Source: JAVKFF01 sp040226215 (GTDB lineage Bacteria; Pseudomonadota; Alphaproteobacteria; DSM-16000; Inquilinaceae). From it: 34,878 bases of DNA. Where the stretch lies: assembly GCA_040226215.1 (NCBI GenBank), contig JAVKFF010000205.1, positions 1 through 34,878 of the forward strand, read 5' to 3'. Position 1 is the first letter of the stretch. The number at the start of each line of letters is the position of its first letter. The notes below the pieces were generated by a model that ran no database searches, had not been told where the DNA came from, and was given only the letters and a program-made list of their open reading frames with translations. The translations under genes and the position numbers were made by a program. Shown piece after piece: positions 8,286 to 16,056 of this stretch.

Positions 8286-8375
8286 CGCCCGGGCGTGGCA
8301 TCCCCTGCCGTCGGAAAGGGGCCGGCCGACCCCCTGCGGCGAGGGCCGGCCGGCATCGTCAAGCAACCATGCGGT

Positions 8376-8405
8376 GCCGTCCCGCGAAGTCAAGCGCGGG
8401 ACGGC
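8376..8405 (-). other. Hairpin between DUF4394 and sigma-factor genes
   Basis: Bases 8376-8386 and 8395-8405 form an exact 11-bp GC-rich stem with an 8-base loop, directly after the DUF4394 stop (8410). No T-run follows on the transcribed strand. It may reduce readthrough into the sigma gene, so the abundant secreted protein and the scarce sigma factor can share one promoter. Confidence 0.5.
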
Positions 8406-8409
8406 CACA

Positions 8410-9207
8410 TCACATACCGTGATGCACGGCGATATCGGTGACCGCGTGGTCGGTGCCGTGGATCTCGGCCAGCATGGTGGCCTCGCCGCTCTCCAGGTCG
8501 ACGCTGTGGCTGCCCCCCGCGGTAACGAGATAGGCGGTGTTGCCGCCGGCGCCGTCGGACATGATGTCGAAGGCCACCGTCTCACCGACCGTCGGACCCA
8601 GCAGGCCGACCGCCTGCAGGCCGCCATCGTTCGGCGGATTCTGCAGCAGCAGCGCGCTCAGCGTCGCGTCGATGTCGTAGAGCTGGGTCGCCTCGGTTCC
8701 GGCGAAGGAGTTGGTGTAGGCGCCGGCGACCACGCCCGGCTCCTCCCCGGCATGCATGTCGTCGGCGTTGAAGACGAGGCTGCCGTCGACCGCCGTCTCG
8801 CCGGTCTCCACGTTCACCCGGTAGTTGGTGCCGTCGGTGAACATCAGGCGCAGGCGGTCGGCGGCGGGATTGAAGTCGACGATCGCCATCTCGCCCGCCG
8901 GCAGCGCCTCGGCCACGGTCGGGCCGGCCTCGGCCATGCCGCTCTCGGGGTCGATGGTGTAGATCACGCCGCCATCGTCCACGGCATAGAGCATGCCATT
9001 GGCCGGCCGGATGTCGATGCCCAGCACCATGCCGCCGACACCGGCGATCTCGACGGGCGTGCCGACCATGCCGCTCGCCAGGTCCAGCGGCGCGAGGTGG
9101 CTGTGGTCGAGCAGGGCGGTGGCCATCTGGCCGTGGGCCGCGGCGGAGACGGCGAAGGTGGCGCCGGCGGTAGCGAGGGCGAGCCTGGCGAGTGCGTTTC
9201 CGGTCAT
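8410..9207 (-). CDS. Secreted DUF4394-family protein
   Basis: The protein has 265 residues starting at ATG 9205-9207, with AGGAG upstream. It has a Sec-type N-terminus (ALARLALATAGATFAVSAAAHG), then a beta-propeller-like DUF4394 domain with repeated G-x-D-x-R-P-x-x-G-x-L-Y and F-N-P-x-A-D-R-L-R patterns, including the family hallmark DFNPAADRLRL. Function is unknown. It is commonly encoded next to ECF sigma/RskA pairs and is probably their main extracytoplasmic target. The same strand and close spacing to the sigma gene support that here. Confidence 0.85.
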   Translation of the reverse strand: MTGNALARLALATAGATFAVSAAAHGQMATALLDHSHLAPLDLASGMVGTPVEIAGVGGMVLGIDIRPANGMLYAVDDGGVIYTIDPESGMAEAGPTVAEALPAGEMAIVDFNPAADRLRLMFTDGTNYRVNVETGETAVDGSLVFNADDMHAGEEPGVVAGAYTNSFAGTEATQLYDIDATLSALLLQNPPNDGGLQAVGLLGPTVGETVAFDIMSDGAGGNTAYLVTAGGSHSVDLESGEATMLAEIHGTDHAVTDIAVHHGM

Positions 9208-9409
9208 GGTTTCGGGTTCTCCTGTTTCGGTTTTACCGCCGGACGGCGGTCGGCCGCCCGGTCACCGACTACTCATCCGCCCAGCCGCCTTTGGATTGCC
9301 CGTTCCGAAAAAAACTTCGATCCCCTGTCGAATTGCGCACCCTCCGGACGACCAGGGGCATCGCTGCCGGCCATCGGGGCCGGCGGGTGTCCCTGATGGA
9401 GAAGGACCA

Positions 9410-10123
9410 ATGCAGTACGTACAGTGTTTCGTCGCCGCCGTGCCGACGGCCAACCGGGCAGCCTACCTGGCGCATGCCGAGCGGTCGGCCGCGCTGTTCC
9501 GGGAGTTGGGGGCGACACGTGTCGTTGAAGGCTGGGGCGACGATCTGCCGGACGGCGAGGTGACCGACTTCCGCCAGTCGGTCAGGGCCGAGCCGGGCGA
9601 GACCGTCACCCTCGGCTGGCACGAATTCGACGACGCGGCGACGGCGGCGCGGGCCTTCCGTCAGGCGATGAGCGACCCGCGCATGGGCGAACTCGGCCGC
9701 ACCATGCCGTTCGACGGCCGGTGCATGATCTTCGGCGGCTTCGCCGGTCGGCTCGACCTCGGTTCGCGTGGCGAGGCCGGTTATGTCGACGGCACGCTGG
9801 TGCCGGTTCCCGAGGCCAACCAGGCCGCCTATGAGGACCTCGACGGGCGGCTGTCGGCGGTGATCATGGAGTATGGCGCAAGGCGGATCTCCGGCGCCTG
9901 GTCCGACGACCTGCCGGCGGGCGAACTGACCGATTTCCGGCGGGCGGTGGCGGCCGAGGCGGGGGAGGCGGTGGCCTTCGGCTGGATCGAGTGGCCATCG
10001 CGGGCGGATCGGGACGCCGCCTGGGAGAAGGTGTTTGCCGATGCCCGCATGCATGCCGATACTCCGCCCCATGACAACGGACGGCGGGTGCATGGCGGCT
10101 TCCAGCCGATCCTCGACCTCTGA
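9410..10123 (+). CDS. Tandem-duplicated DUF1428 protein
   Basis: The protein has 237 residues from ATG 9410-9412, with GGAGAAGG upstream. It contains two copies of a dimeric alpha/beta-barrel DUF1428 domain: residues about 1-118 and 122-237. Both carry the motif G-x-W-x-D-D-L-P-x-G-E-x-T-D-F-R and a GGF near the end. DUF1428 proteins are normally about 115 residues and act as dimers, so this gene is a fused dimer. The biochemical role is unknown. It is followed 17 bp later by a YciI/DGPF gene and an ECF42 sigma gene, a known gene company for such barrel proteins. Confidence 0.85.
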   Translation: MQYVQCFVAAVPTANRAAYLAHAERSAALFRELGATRVVEGWGDDLPDGEVTDFRQSVRAEPGETVTLGWHEFDDAATAARAFRQAMSDPRMGELGRTMPFDGRCMIFGGFAGRLDLGSRGEAGYVDGTLVPVPEANQAAYEDLDGRLSAVIMEYGARRISGAWSDDLPAGELTDFRRAVAAEAGEAVAFGWIEWPSRADRDAAWEKVFADARMHADTPPHDNGRRVHGGFQPILDL

Positions 10124-10140
10124 GCGGAAGGACCAGCCCG

Positions 10141-10506
10141 ATGCAGTATGCCTGCCTGATCTACTACGACCCCAAGGTGCTGTTCGGCGGCAGCGACGAG
10201 GCCAATGGCGTCCTGGCGGAGTGCCAGAGCCATGACGAGGTGCTGATCGAGACCGGCCACTACGTCACCTCGGCCGCCCTGGTGCTGCCGGAGGAGGCGA
10301 TGACGGTTGCCGTGCGCGACGGATCGATGTCGGCAACGGACGGCCCGTTCATGGAGACCAAGGAGATGCTGGGCGGCATCGTCGTCGTCGAGGCGGCCGA
10401 CCTCAACGAGGCGGTGCGCCTGGCGGGCCGGATGCCGCATGCCCGCATCGGCCATGTCGAGGTGCGCCCGCTTATCGACTTCAGCGAGCCGCGGCCGGAA
10501 TTCTGA
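10141..10506 (+). CDS. YciI-related DGPF-domain protein
   Basis: The protein has 121 residues. It is a ferredoxin-like alpha/beta barrel of the YciI family with the defining ATDGPFMETKE motif at about residues 61-71. DGPF proteins are almost always encoded beside ECF42-type sigma factors and are thought to be part of their signalling or regulon. Its TGA overlaps the sigma gene start by one base (TGATG), which indicates coupled translation. Confidence 0.9.
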   Translation: MQYACLIYYDPKVLFGGSDEANGVLAECQSHDEVLIETGHYVTSAALVLPEEAMTVAVRDGSMSATDGPFMETKEMLGGIVVVEAADLNEAVRLAGRMPHARIGHVEVRPLIDFSEPRPEF

Positions 10507-11774
10507 TGACGGCCGATCCGCGGGCGGTGGTGGAGCGGGTCTATCGCGACGAACGGCGCCGCGTCCTGGCCACGCTGATCCGGCTGCTCGGCGGGTTCGA
10601 GGCGGCGGAGGAGGCGTTGCACGACGCCTTCGCCGCCGCCGCCGAGCGCTGGCCGGTCGAGGGGGTGCCCGCCAACCCGCATGCCTGGCTGGTCTCCGCC
10701 GGACGCTTCCGCACGATCGATCGCTGGCGGCGCCAGGCACGGCTGCGCGCGGCCCTGCCCGATCTCGCGATCCTCGCTGCGTCCGTCCAGGAAGCGGTCG
10801 ACCGGGAGACGTTCGACCGGGAGACGATCGGGGATGACGAACTCAGGCTGATCTTCACCTGCTGCCACCCGATGCTCGCCGCCGATGCGCGCGTCGCGCT
10901 GACCCTGCGGGAGGTCGGCGGGCTGACGACGGAGGAGATCGCCCGCGCATACCTCGCCCGCACGCCGACGATCGCCCAGCGCATCGTCCGCGCCAAGACG
11001 GCGATCCGCGAGACCGGTGTGCCCTATGCCGTGCCGGAGCGGGCGGAGTGGCCGCAGCGGCTGGAAAGCGTGCTGCGCGTGATCTACCTGATCTTCAACG
11101 AGGGCTATGTCGCGACCGGCGGTCCGTCCCTCATCCGCCACGACCTGGCGGCGGAGGCGATCCGGCTCGGCCACCTTCTCGCCGGCCTGGTCGACGAACC
11201 GGAGGTTCAGGGCCTCCTGGCGCTGATGCTGCTGCACGAGGCGCGGCGGGCGACCCGGGTCGACGCCGCCGGCGACCTCGTGCTGCTGGAGGACCAGCGG
11301 CGCGAACGCTGGGACCGCGGTGCGATCGACGCGGCGCAGCATCTGATCGACCGGGCGCTGACACAGCGCCGCGCCGGCCCCTACCTGCTGCAGGCGGCCA
11401 TCGCCTCGCTGCATGCCAGGGCGCCGGACTTCGCCGCCACGGACTGGGTGCAGATCGTGGCGCTCTACGACGTGCTGCTGCGCCTCGACCCGTCACCGGT
11501 GATCGCGCTGAACCGCGTGGCGGCGCTGGGTATGCGCGACGGGCCGGCCGCAGGGCTGGCGGCGCTGGAGGCGGTCCTGGCGGACGGGCGGCTTGACGGC
11601 TACCACCTCGCGCACGCGGTCGCGGCCGATTTGCACCGGCGCCTGGGCGCCTCGGACCAGGCGGCGGCGGCCTATCGCCGGGCGCTTGCGCTCACCCGAC
11701 AGCCGGCGGAGCGGCGCTTCCTCGAAAGGCGCCTGGCGGCGCTCGACGAGGCTCAGAGGAAGCAGTCGTCGTAG
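10506..11774 (+). CDS. ECF42-type RNA polymerase sigma factor with long C-terminal (DUF6596/TPR-like) extension
   Basis: The protein has 422 residues. Residues about 1-170 are sigma regions 2 and 4 (LIRLLGGFEAAEEALHDAFAAAAERWP; LTTEEIARAYLARTPTIAQRIVRAK). Residues about 180-415 are the ECF42-specific extension with the conserved YLIFNEGY and LLALMLLHEARR motifs followed by TPR-like helices. ECF42 factors have no classical anti-sigma; the extension is thought to regulate activity. The operon with DGPF and DUF1428 proteins fits this group. Its 3' end overlaps the convergent lipoprotein gene by 22 bp. Confidence 0.92.
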   Translation: MTADPRAVVERVYRDERRRVLATLIRLLGGFEAAEEALHDAFAAAAERWPVEGVPANPHAWLVSAGRFRTIDRWRRQARLRAALPDLAILAASVQEAVDRETFDRETIGDDELRLIFTCCHPMLAADARVALTLREVGGLTTEEIARAYLARTPTIAQRIVRAKTAIRETGVPYAVPERAEWPQRLESVLRVIYLIFNEGYVATGGPSLIRHDLAAEAIRLGHLLAGLVDEPEVQGLLALMLLHEARRATRVDAAGDLVLLEDQRRERWDRGAIDAAQHLIDRALTQRRAGPYLLQAAIASLHARAPDFAATDWVQIVALYDVLLRLDPSPVIALNRVAALGMRDGPAAGLAALEAVLADGRLDGYHLAHAVAADLHRRLGASDQAAAAYRRALALTRQPAERRFLERRLAALDEAQRKQSS

Positions 11775-12286
11775 TATTCGGCCGGCCCGTCATAGGTGAT
11801 CAGCTCGGCCGCCACCTGGTCGCGGTTGTCGATCAGCAGCAGCGTCTCCCCGGTGCTCCACTCGGCCAGATAGCATTCCGCACCGCTGCCGTAGTCGAAG
11901 CAGAGATTGTTGCCGCTGACCCACCAGCTGCCGCCGTATTCAAGCCAGTCGTCGGGATAGTAGGTGCCGTCCGGATAGGCCTCGAAGAGGATGGCCTCGT
12001 AGTAGCCGCCGCTGTCGAAGAAGCCGCATTCGAGCCAGGCGAGCTGTCCGCCCTCATACCACTCGGCATAGACGCTGCCGTTGCGGACGTAGTCGTCGAT
12101 CTCCCGCGGCGAGGCGATCGGGGAGTAGCCGCCCTGGGCGTAGCCGACCGGTCCGGGACCGCCGGCCGCGATCCCCCCGGGGCCGGCCGGCTGGCCCGCA
12201 ATCGCGCCCGATGGCGGAAAACCCGCCGGCACGCAGGCGGCGGCGACGACGGCTGCGCACAATGCGGTGGCGGTGGAATGGCGCAT
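11753..12286 (-). CDS. Putative lipoprotein of unknown function, rich in Tyr, Trp, Asp and Gly
   Basis: The protein has 177 residues from ATG 12284-12286, with AAGGA 7 bases upstream. The N-terminus has a hydrophobic stretch ending in AAAC (Cys18), a plausible lipobox. After a Pro/Gly-rich linker (about 20-60) comes a compact acidic, aromatic domain (about 62-177) with several YGGS/YGSG-like turns and Cys residues that could pair in the periplasm. I do not recognise the family. It overlaps the end of the ECF42 gene tail to tail. Confidence 0.65.
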   Translation of the reverse strand: MRHSTATALCAAVVAAACVPAGFPPSGAIAGQPAGPGGIAAGGPGPVGYAQGGYSPIASPREIDDYVRNGSVYAEWYEGGQLAWLECGFFDSGGYYEAILFEAYPDGTYYPDDWLEYGGSWWVSGNNLCFDYGSGAECYLAEWSTGETLLLIDNRDQVAAELITYDGPAEYYDDCFL

Positions 12287-12394
12287 CGGCAGATCCTTAT
12301 CGTTCGCTGGAACTCCAACCGAAACGATCTTACCGGAAAACGGAGGCCAGTTCTTAGATGTGCATTCGGACAGGTCGGCGCGGGTGACGCGCGT

Positions 12395-13216
12395 TCAGCC
12401 CGCCTCCAGTACCGCGCTCAGGAACTGCTGGGTGCGCGGGTTGTCCGGGCTGCTGAACAGCTTGTCGGGCGGTCCCTGCTCGGCGATCTGGCCGCCGTAG
12501 AAGAAGCAGACGCGGTCGGAGATCTCCTTGGCGAAGCCCATCTGGTGGGTGACCATGAGCATGGTCAGGCTTTCCTCCTGGGCGAGCTTGCGGATGACGT
12601 TCAGGACCTCGCCGATGACCTCCGGGTCGAGGGCCGAAGTCACCTCGTCGAACAGCATCACCTTGGGCCGCATGGCGAGCGCCCGGGCAATGGCGACGCG
12701 CTGCTGCTGGCCACCGGAGAGGCGGGACGGGTGCTGGTGCATCTTGTCCTTCAGGCCGACCATCTCCAGCAGGTCCTCGGCGCGCGCGACCGCTTCGGCC
12801 CTGGGCATGCCCAGCACCTGGATCGGCGCCTCGATGCAGTTGCCGAGCGCCGTCATGTGCGGGAACAGGTTGAAGTGCTGGAACACCATGCCGATGTTGG
12901 CGCGTGCCCTGCGAAGATGCGCCCGGTTCGCGCGGACCAGCCCGCCGCCGTTGCGGCGCATGTGGGTCAGCGGCTCGCCGGCGACCCAGATCACCCCCTC
13001 GTCGATCTCCTCGAGCGTCATCAGCATGCGCAGCACGGTCGTCTTGCCGGAGCCCGACGGGCCGATGATGGAGACGATCTCGTTGGCCTCGACATCGAGG
13101 TCGAGGCTGTCGAGCACGGTCAGGCTGCCATAGCGCTTGGTCACCTTCTCGAAGCGGACCATCGGCATGGCGGAGTCCGGAGCGGTCTCCGGCGCAGTGG
13201 TCGGGGAACTCACCAT
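12395..13216 (-). CDS. ehuA: Ectoine/hydroxyectoine ABC transporter, ATP-binding protein EhuA
   Basis: The protein has 273 residues. It is a polar-amino-acid-type ABC ATPase: Walker A GPSGSGKTT, Q-loop MVFQHFNLFPHMTA, signature LSGGQQQRVAIARALAM, Walker B VMLFDEVTSALDPE and H-loop VTHQMGFA. It drives uptake through the two permeases encoded just upstream and follows the standard Ehu gene order B-C-D-A. The annotation as EhuA rests on EhuB and on the surrounding ectoine breakdown genes; the ATPase sequence alone would only give the polar amino acid class. Confidence 0.88.
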   Translation of the reverse strand: MVSSPTTAPETAPDSAMPMVRFEKVTKRYGSLTVLDSLDLDVEANEIVSIIGPSGSGKTTVLRMLMTLEEIDEGVIWVAGEPLTHMRRNGGGLVRANRAHLRRARANIGMVFQHFNLFPHMTALGNCIEAPIQVLGMPRAEAVARAEDLLEMVGLKDKMHQHPSRLSGGQQQRVAIARALAMRPKVMLFDEVTSALDPEVIGEVLNVIRKLAQEESLTMLMVTHQMGFAKEISDRVCFFYGGQIAEQGPPDKLFSSPDNPRTQQFLSAVLEAG

Positions 13217-13224
13217 GACGCAAC

Positions 13225-13260
13225 CTCGTGAACTGGCTCGTGAACTGGCTCGTGAACTGG
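13225..13260. repeat. Three exact copies of a 12-bp direct repeat
   Basis: The unit CTCGTGAACTGG occurs three times head to tail between ehuD (stop at 13295) and ehuA (start at 13216). On the coding (minus) strand the last copy runs into CGAGGTTGCGTC-ATG, so its end helps form the ribosome-binding site of ehuA. Copy number could change by slippage and alter spacing or structure upstream of ehuA. Confidence 0.9.
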
Positions 13261-13294
13261 ATTCATGGGGGCGGCGGGCTGCGGGATCATCGCG

Positions 13295-13972
13295 TCAACC
13301 CTGCCGCGTCATGCCGAGGCGAAGGCGCACCCAGGCCTCCAGCCGGCGCAGGCCGAAGGCGGTGGGCAGGCTGATCAGCAGGAAGATCAGGCCGACAATG
13401 GTGTAGGGCTCGAGATAGCGGTAGCTGTTCGAACCGATGGCGGAGGCGGTGTGCATCAGTTCCGCCACGCCGATCACCGAGAGCATCGGCGTGTCCTTGA
13501 AGATGCCGACGAGATAGTTGCCCATGCCGGGCAGGGCGATCGGCAGGGCCTGCGGCAGGACGACGTCGCGATAGGTCAGGCGCGGCGACAGGTTGAGCGC
13601 GGTGCAGGCCTCCCACTGTCCCTTCGGCACGCCGTCCAGCGCGGCCCGGTAGACCTCCGACAGATAGGCCGCGTAGTGCAGGCCGATGGCGATCATGCCC
13701 GAGGTCCAGGGCGACAGGCTCACCCCCATCTGCGGGCCGACATAGAAGACGAAGAAGATCTGCAGCACCAGCGGTGTGGAGCGGATGAACTCGACGATCT
13801 CGCGGATCACGCGGGTGAGGATGCGGCTCGGCGTGCGCTGCAACAGGGCGAAGACGAGGCCGACGATGAGCGCGATGAGGTAGCCGATGCCGGCGGCCAG
13901 CAACGTGTAGAGCGTTGCCTCCAGCAGCCGCGGCAGGATCTCCCAGGTGAAGTCCCAGCGCCATTCGATCAT
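13295..13972 (-). CDS. ehuD: Ectoine/hydroxyectoine ABC transporter permease EhuD
   Basis: The protein has 225 residues. It is a His/Glu/Gln/Arg/opine-family permease with about five transmembrane segments. It carries the EFIRSTPLVLQIFFVFYVGPQ motif of the family and the cytoplasmic EAA loop (GQWEACTALNLSPRLTYRDVVLPQALPIALPGMGN) that docks to the ATPase. It starts 10 bases after the ehuC stop. It forms a heterodimeric channel with EhuC. Confidence 0.88.
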   Translation of the reverse strand: MIEWRWDFTWEILPRLLEATLYTLLAAGIGYLIALIVGLVFALLQRTPSRILTRVIREIVEFIRSTPLVLQIFFVFYVGPQMGVSLSPWTSGMIAIGLHYAAYLSEVYRAALDGVPKGQWEACTALNLSPRLTYRDVVLPQALPIALPGMGNYLVGIFKDTPMLSVIGVAELMHTASAIGSNSYRYLEPYTIVGLIFLLISLPTAFGLRRLEAWVRLRLGMTRQG

Positions 13973-13982
13973 GACCGCCTCC

Positions 13983-14648
13983 TCACGCCCGGCCGACCTT
14001 GCGCGCCATCACGCCTTCCAGCCAGCGCATGAAGGGCGAGATGATCATGCGGGCCATGACGTAGTAGATGATGAGCGCGGTCCCGAAGGCCTCGGCCGAG
14101 AGGTAGGTGGAGCCGTTGATCTGGCGCGCCTCGAACATGAGGTCCGCGACCGAGATCAGGGCGACGAGCGCGGTGCCCTTGAGGAGCTCGATCAGCAGCG
14201 TGCCCCAGGGCGGCAGCATGTTGACCAGCGCCTGCGGGAAGATGATGCGCCACATCCGCCTCGCCGGCGACATGTTCAGCGCCAGTGCGGCTTCCCACTG
14301 GCCACGCGGCACCGACTGGATGCCGCCGCGCACAAGTTCCGCCCCATAGGCGCCGAGATTGAGGCCGACGCCGAGAACGCCGGCGGTGAAGTTGTCGAGC
14401 GTCAGCCCGAACAGCGGCAGCACGAAGTAGATCCAGTAGAGCTGGACCAGCAGCGAGGTGCCGCGGAAGAACTCGATATAGACGATGGCGATCCAGCGCA
14501 CCGGACCGAACGCGGCCAGTCGCATCAGCCCCATGCAGAAGGCGATGGCGATCGCCAGGAGCGAGGCCAGGAAGGTCAGCAGCGCGGTGAGCATCGCGCC
14601 GGTCAGGAAGCGCGGGCCGTACTCGCCGAGAAACTCGAAATAGGTCAT
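13983..14648 (-). CDS. ehuC: Ectoine/hydroxyectoine ABC transporter permease EhuC
   Basis: The protein has 221 residues of the same permease family as EhuD. Motifs seen are YIEFFRGTSLLVQLYWIYFVLP and the EAA loop GQWEAALALNMSPARRMWRIIFPQAL. The N-terminus starts with a short cytoplasmic helix and then a hydrophobic segment rich in Leu and Ala. It lies 152 bp after ehuB, with a strong hairpin in that gap. Confidence 0.88.
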   Translation of the reverse strand: MTYFEFLGEYGPRFLTGAMLTALLTFLASLLAIAIAFCMGLMRLAAFGPVRWIAIVYIEFFRGTSLLVQLYWIYFVLPLFGLTLDNFTAGVLGVGLNLGAYGAELVRGGIQSVPRGQWEAALALNMSPARRMWRIIFPQALVNMLPPWGTLLIELLKGTALVALISVADLMFEARQINGSTYLSAEAFGTALIIYYVMARMIISPFMRWLEGVMARKVGRA

Positions 14649-14755
14649 GACGGTCCTCGCGCGAGCGGTCGTACCTCAGCGCGGCGCAGCCGGCAGGGCG
14701 ACCGGACGCGGTGCGCCTGTCTCAACGGATGCCTGGCCGGTTACCGGGGGCAGCC

Positions 14756-14782
14756 GGGCCGGCGGCCGATGGCGGCCGGCCC
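14756..14782 (-). other. Intercistronic hairpin downstream of ehuB
   Basis: Bases 14756-14763 and 14775-14782 are an exact 8-bp GC inverted repeat. The stem continues inward by 3 more pairs after one mismatch. It lies 18 bases past the ehuB stop on the minus strand, with no T-run. As at 274-304, this would protect the binding-protein mRNA and lower expression of the permeases. Confidence 0.55.
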
Positions 14783-14800
14783 GTACCCTGAGTGCCGGCG

Positions 14801-15643
14801 TCAGCGGTTGGCGCAGGCGTACTCGGTCGTGGTGTCGCCAGGCAGTTGCGACGGGGTGTAGCCGTACTCCTCGACCGCGGCGAGCATCTCGTCGGTGCCG
14901 AGATAGTCCTCCTGCGCCTCGTTGAACATCGCCAGGAAGTCCGTGTCGCTCGGCCGGAAGGCGATGCCGACCCAGTAGAGCGTCTCCTCGGGCATCAGCG
15001 AGGGGTCGGTGACCTCGACGTCGCCGCCGCTCTGCTCAGCCAGGTTGAGGGCGGTGAAGTAGGTCACGCCGCCGGCATCCGCCCGGCCGGCGCGCACGGC
15101 CGCCAGGATCTCGGTCGGCCCCGGTACCTGCATGATGCGGCTGTCGGGCACGCCCGCTCCCCTCGCGAACTCGACCTGGTTGTAGCCCGCGCCGGTGACG
15201 AAGGTGACGTCCTCGCTCTCGGCCAGATCCTCGAAATTGTGGATCTCCTGCGGGTTGCCCGTCGGCACGATGAAGGCGTCGCCGAAGATGCCCATGGGCT
15301 CGGAGAAGTTCACGTTCTCGCAGCGCGTGCCGAGAATGTACATGCCGCCGGTGATCATGTCGTAGCGGCCGGCCTGCAGGCCCGGGATAAGCCCGCCCCA
15401 GTCGGTCACCACGGGCTCGACATTCTCGATCCCCATCTCATTGAGCAGGCCGAGCGTGTAGGCGTTGACGAAGCCCAGCGGCTCGTTGCTCTCACCCGGA
15501 TAGGCCCAGGGGATCTCGTTGGCGAAGCCGATGCGGATCGGCTCGCCGGCATCCAGCCGGTCGGTGATGGAATCGGCCGCGGCGGGCCCGGTCAGGGCGA
15601 ACGCGGCGGTTGCGGCGATGGCGCCGAGTGTCTTGAAGCTCAT
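14801..15643 (-). CDS. ehuB: Ectoine/hydroxyectoine-binding protein EhuB
   Basis: The protein has 280 residues from ATG 15641-15643, with GGAAGAGG upstream. It has a Sec signal peptide (about 1-23, cleaved after PAAA-D) and then a type II periplasmic binding fold. RIGFANEIPWAYPGE near the N-terminus, GLIPGLQAGRYDMITGGMYI and NFSEPMGIFGDAFIV are characteristic of EhuB. It captures ectoine and 5-hydroxyectoine in the periplasm and delivers them to EhuCD. Length and motifs are complete. It is the first gene of the ehuBCDA operon. Confidence 0.9.
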   Translation of the reverse strand: MSFKTLGAIAATAAFALTGPAAADSITDRLDAGEPIRIGFANEIPWAYPGESNEPLGFVNAYTLGLLNEMGIENVEPVVTDWGGLIPGLQAGRYDMITGGMYILGTRCENVNFSEPMGIFGDAFIVPTGNPQEIHNFEDLAESEDVTFVTGAGYNQVEFARGAGVPDSRIMQVPGPTEILAAVRAGRADAGGVTYFTALNLAEQSGGDVEVTDPSLMPEETLYWVGIAFRPSDTDFLAMFNEAQEDYLGTDEMLAAVEEYGYTPSQLPGDTTTEYACANR

Positions 15644-16056
15644 TTCTGCCTCTTCCTGTTTTGTTTGTGTCGTGCGCACCCGCCAGCCGGCGGGACAGCA
15701 CGCTTGGTCGTGCATCTGGGGCAGCCAAATACACGTCAAGAAATCCCTATACGGACTGCGTGTTGCTTGGCAAGTGCCGATTTGCCCTGGTGACGATCCC
15801 GAAGTAGCCTGAGGGCAGACCGTATCATAATCTGGATTCATCTCGATTGTGGCCACGGATCATATCTGTGGCGTATTGTATTTTTGTCAGGAATCTAAGT
15901 GTTGTTCTCGCGAATATTGTAATTTCCGCCCGCAATCCAGAAATTATTACGAATTTCGTGCCTGTTCATCCGGTCATTATTCCGTTGGCACACGGCTCGG
16001 CCGCGACGGCGCCGCGGCTCGGCGGTGGCGCCGGCCCTGGCGCCGGGACCCCGCAC
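15644..16056. promoter_or_regulatory. Promoter region of ehuBCDA with an AT-rich patch
   Basis: This 413-bp spacer lies between the end of the M24 gene and ehuB, both on the minus strand. About 15820-15990 is clearly AT-richer than the surrounding coding DNA (TTATTACGAATTTCG, ATTGTATTTTTGTC). A GGCGCC-rich inverted repeat near 16025-16045 could end transcription of the upstream operon. I could not assign a promoter or an EnuR-type operator with confidence. No convincing gene is present. Confidence 0.5.
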
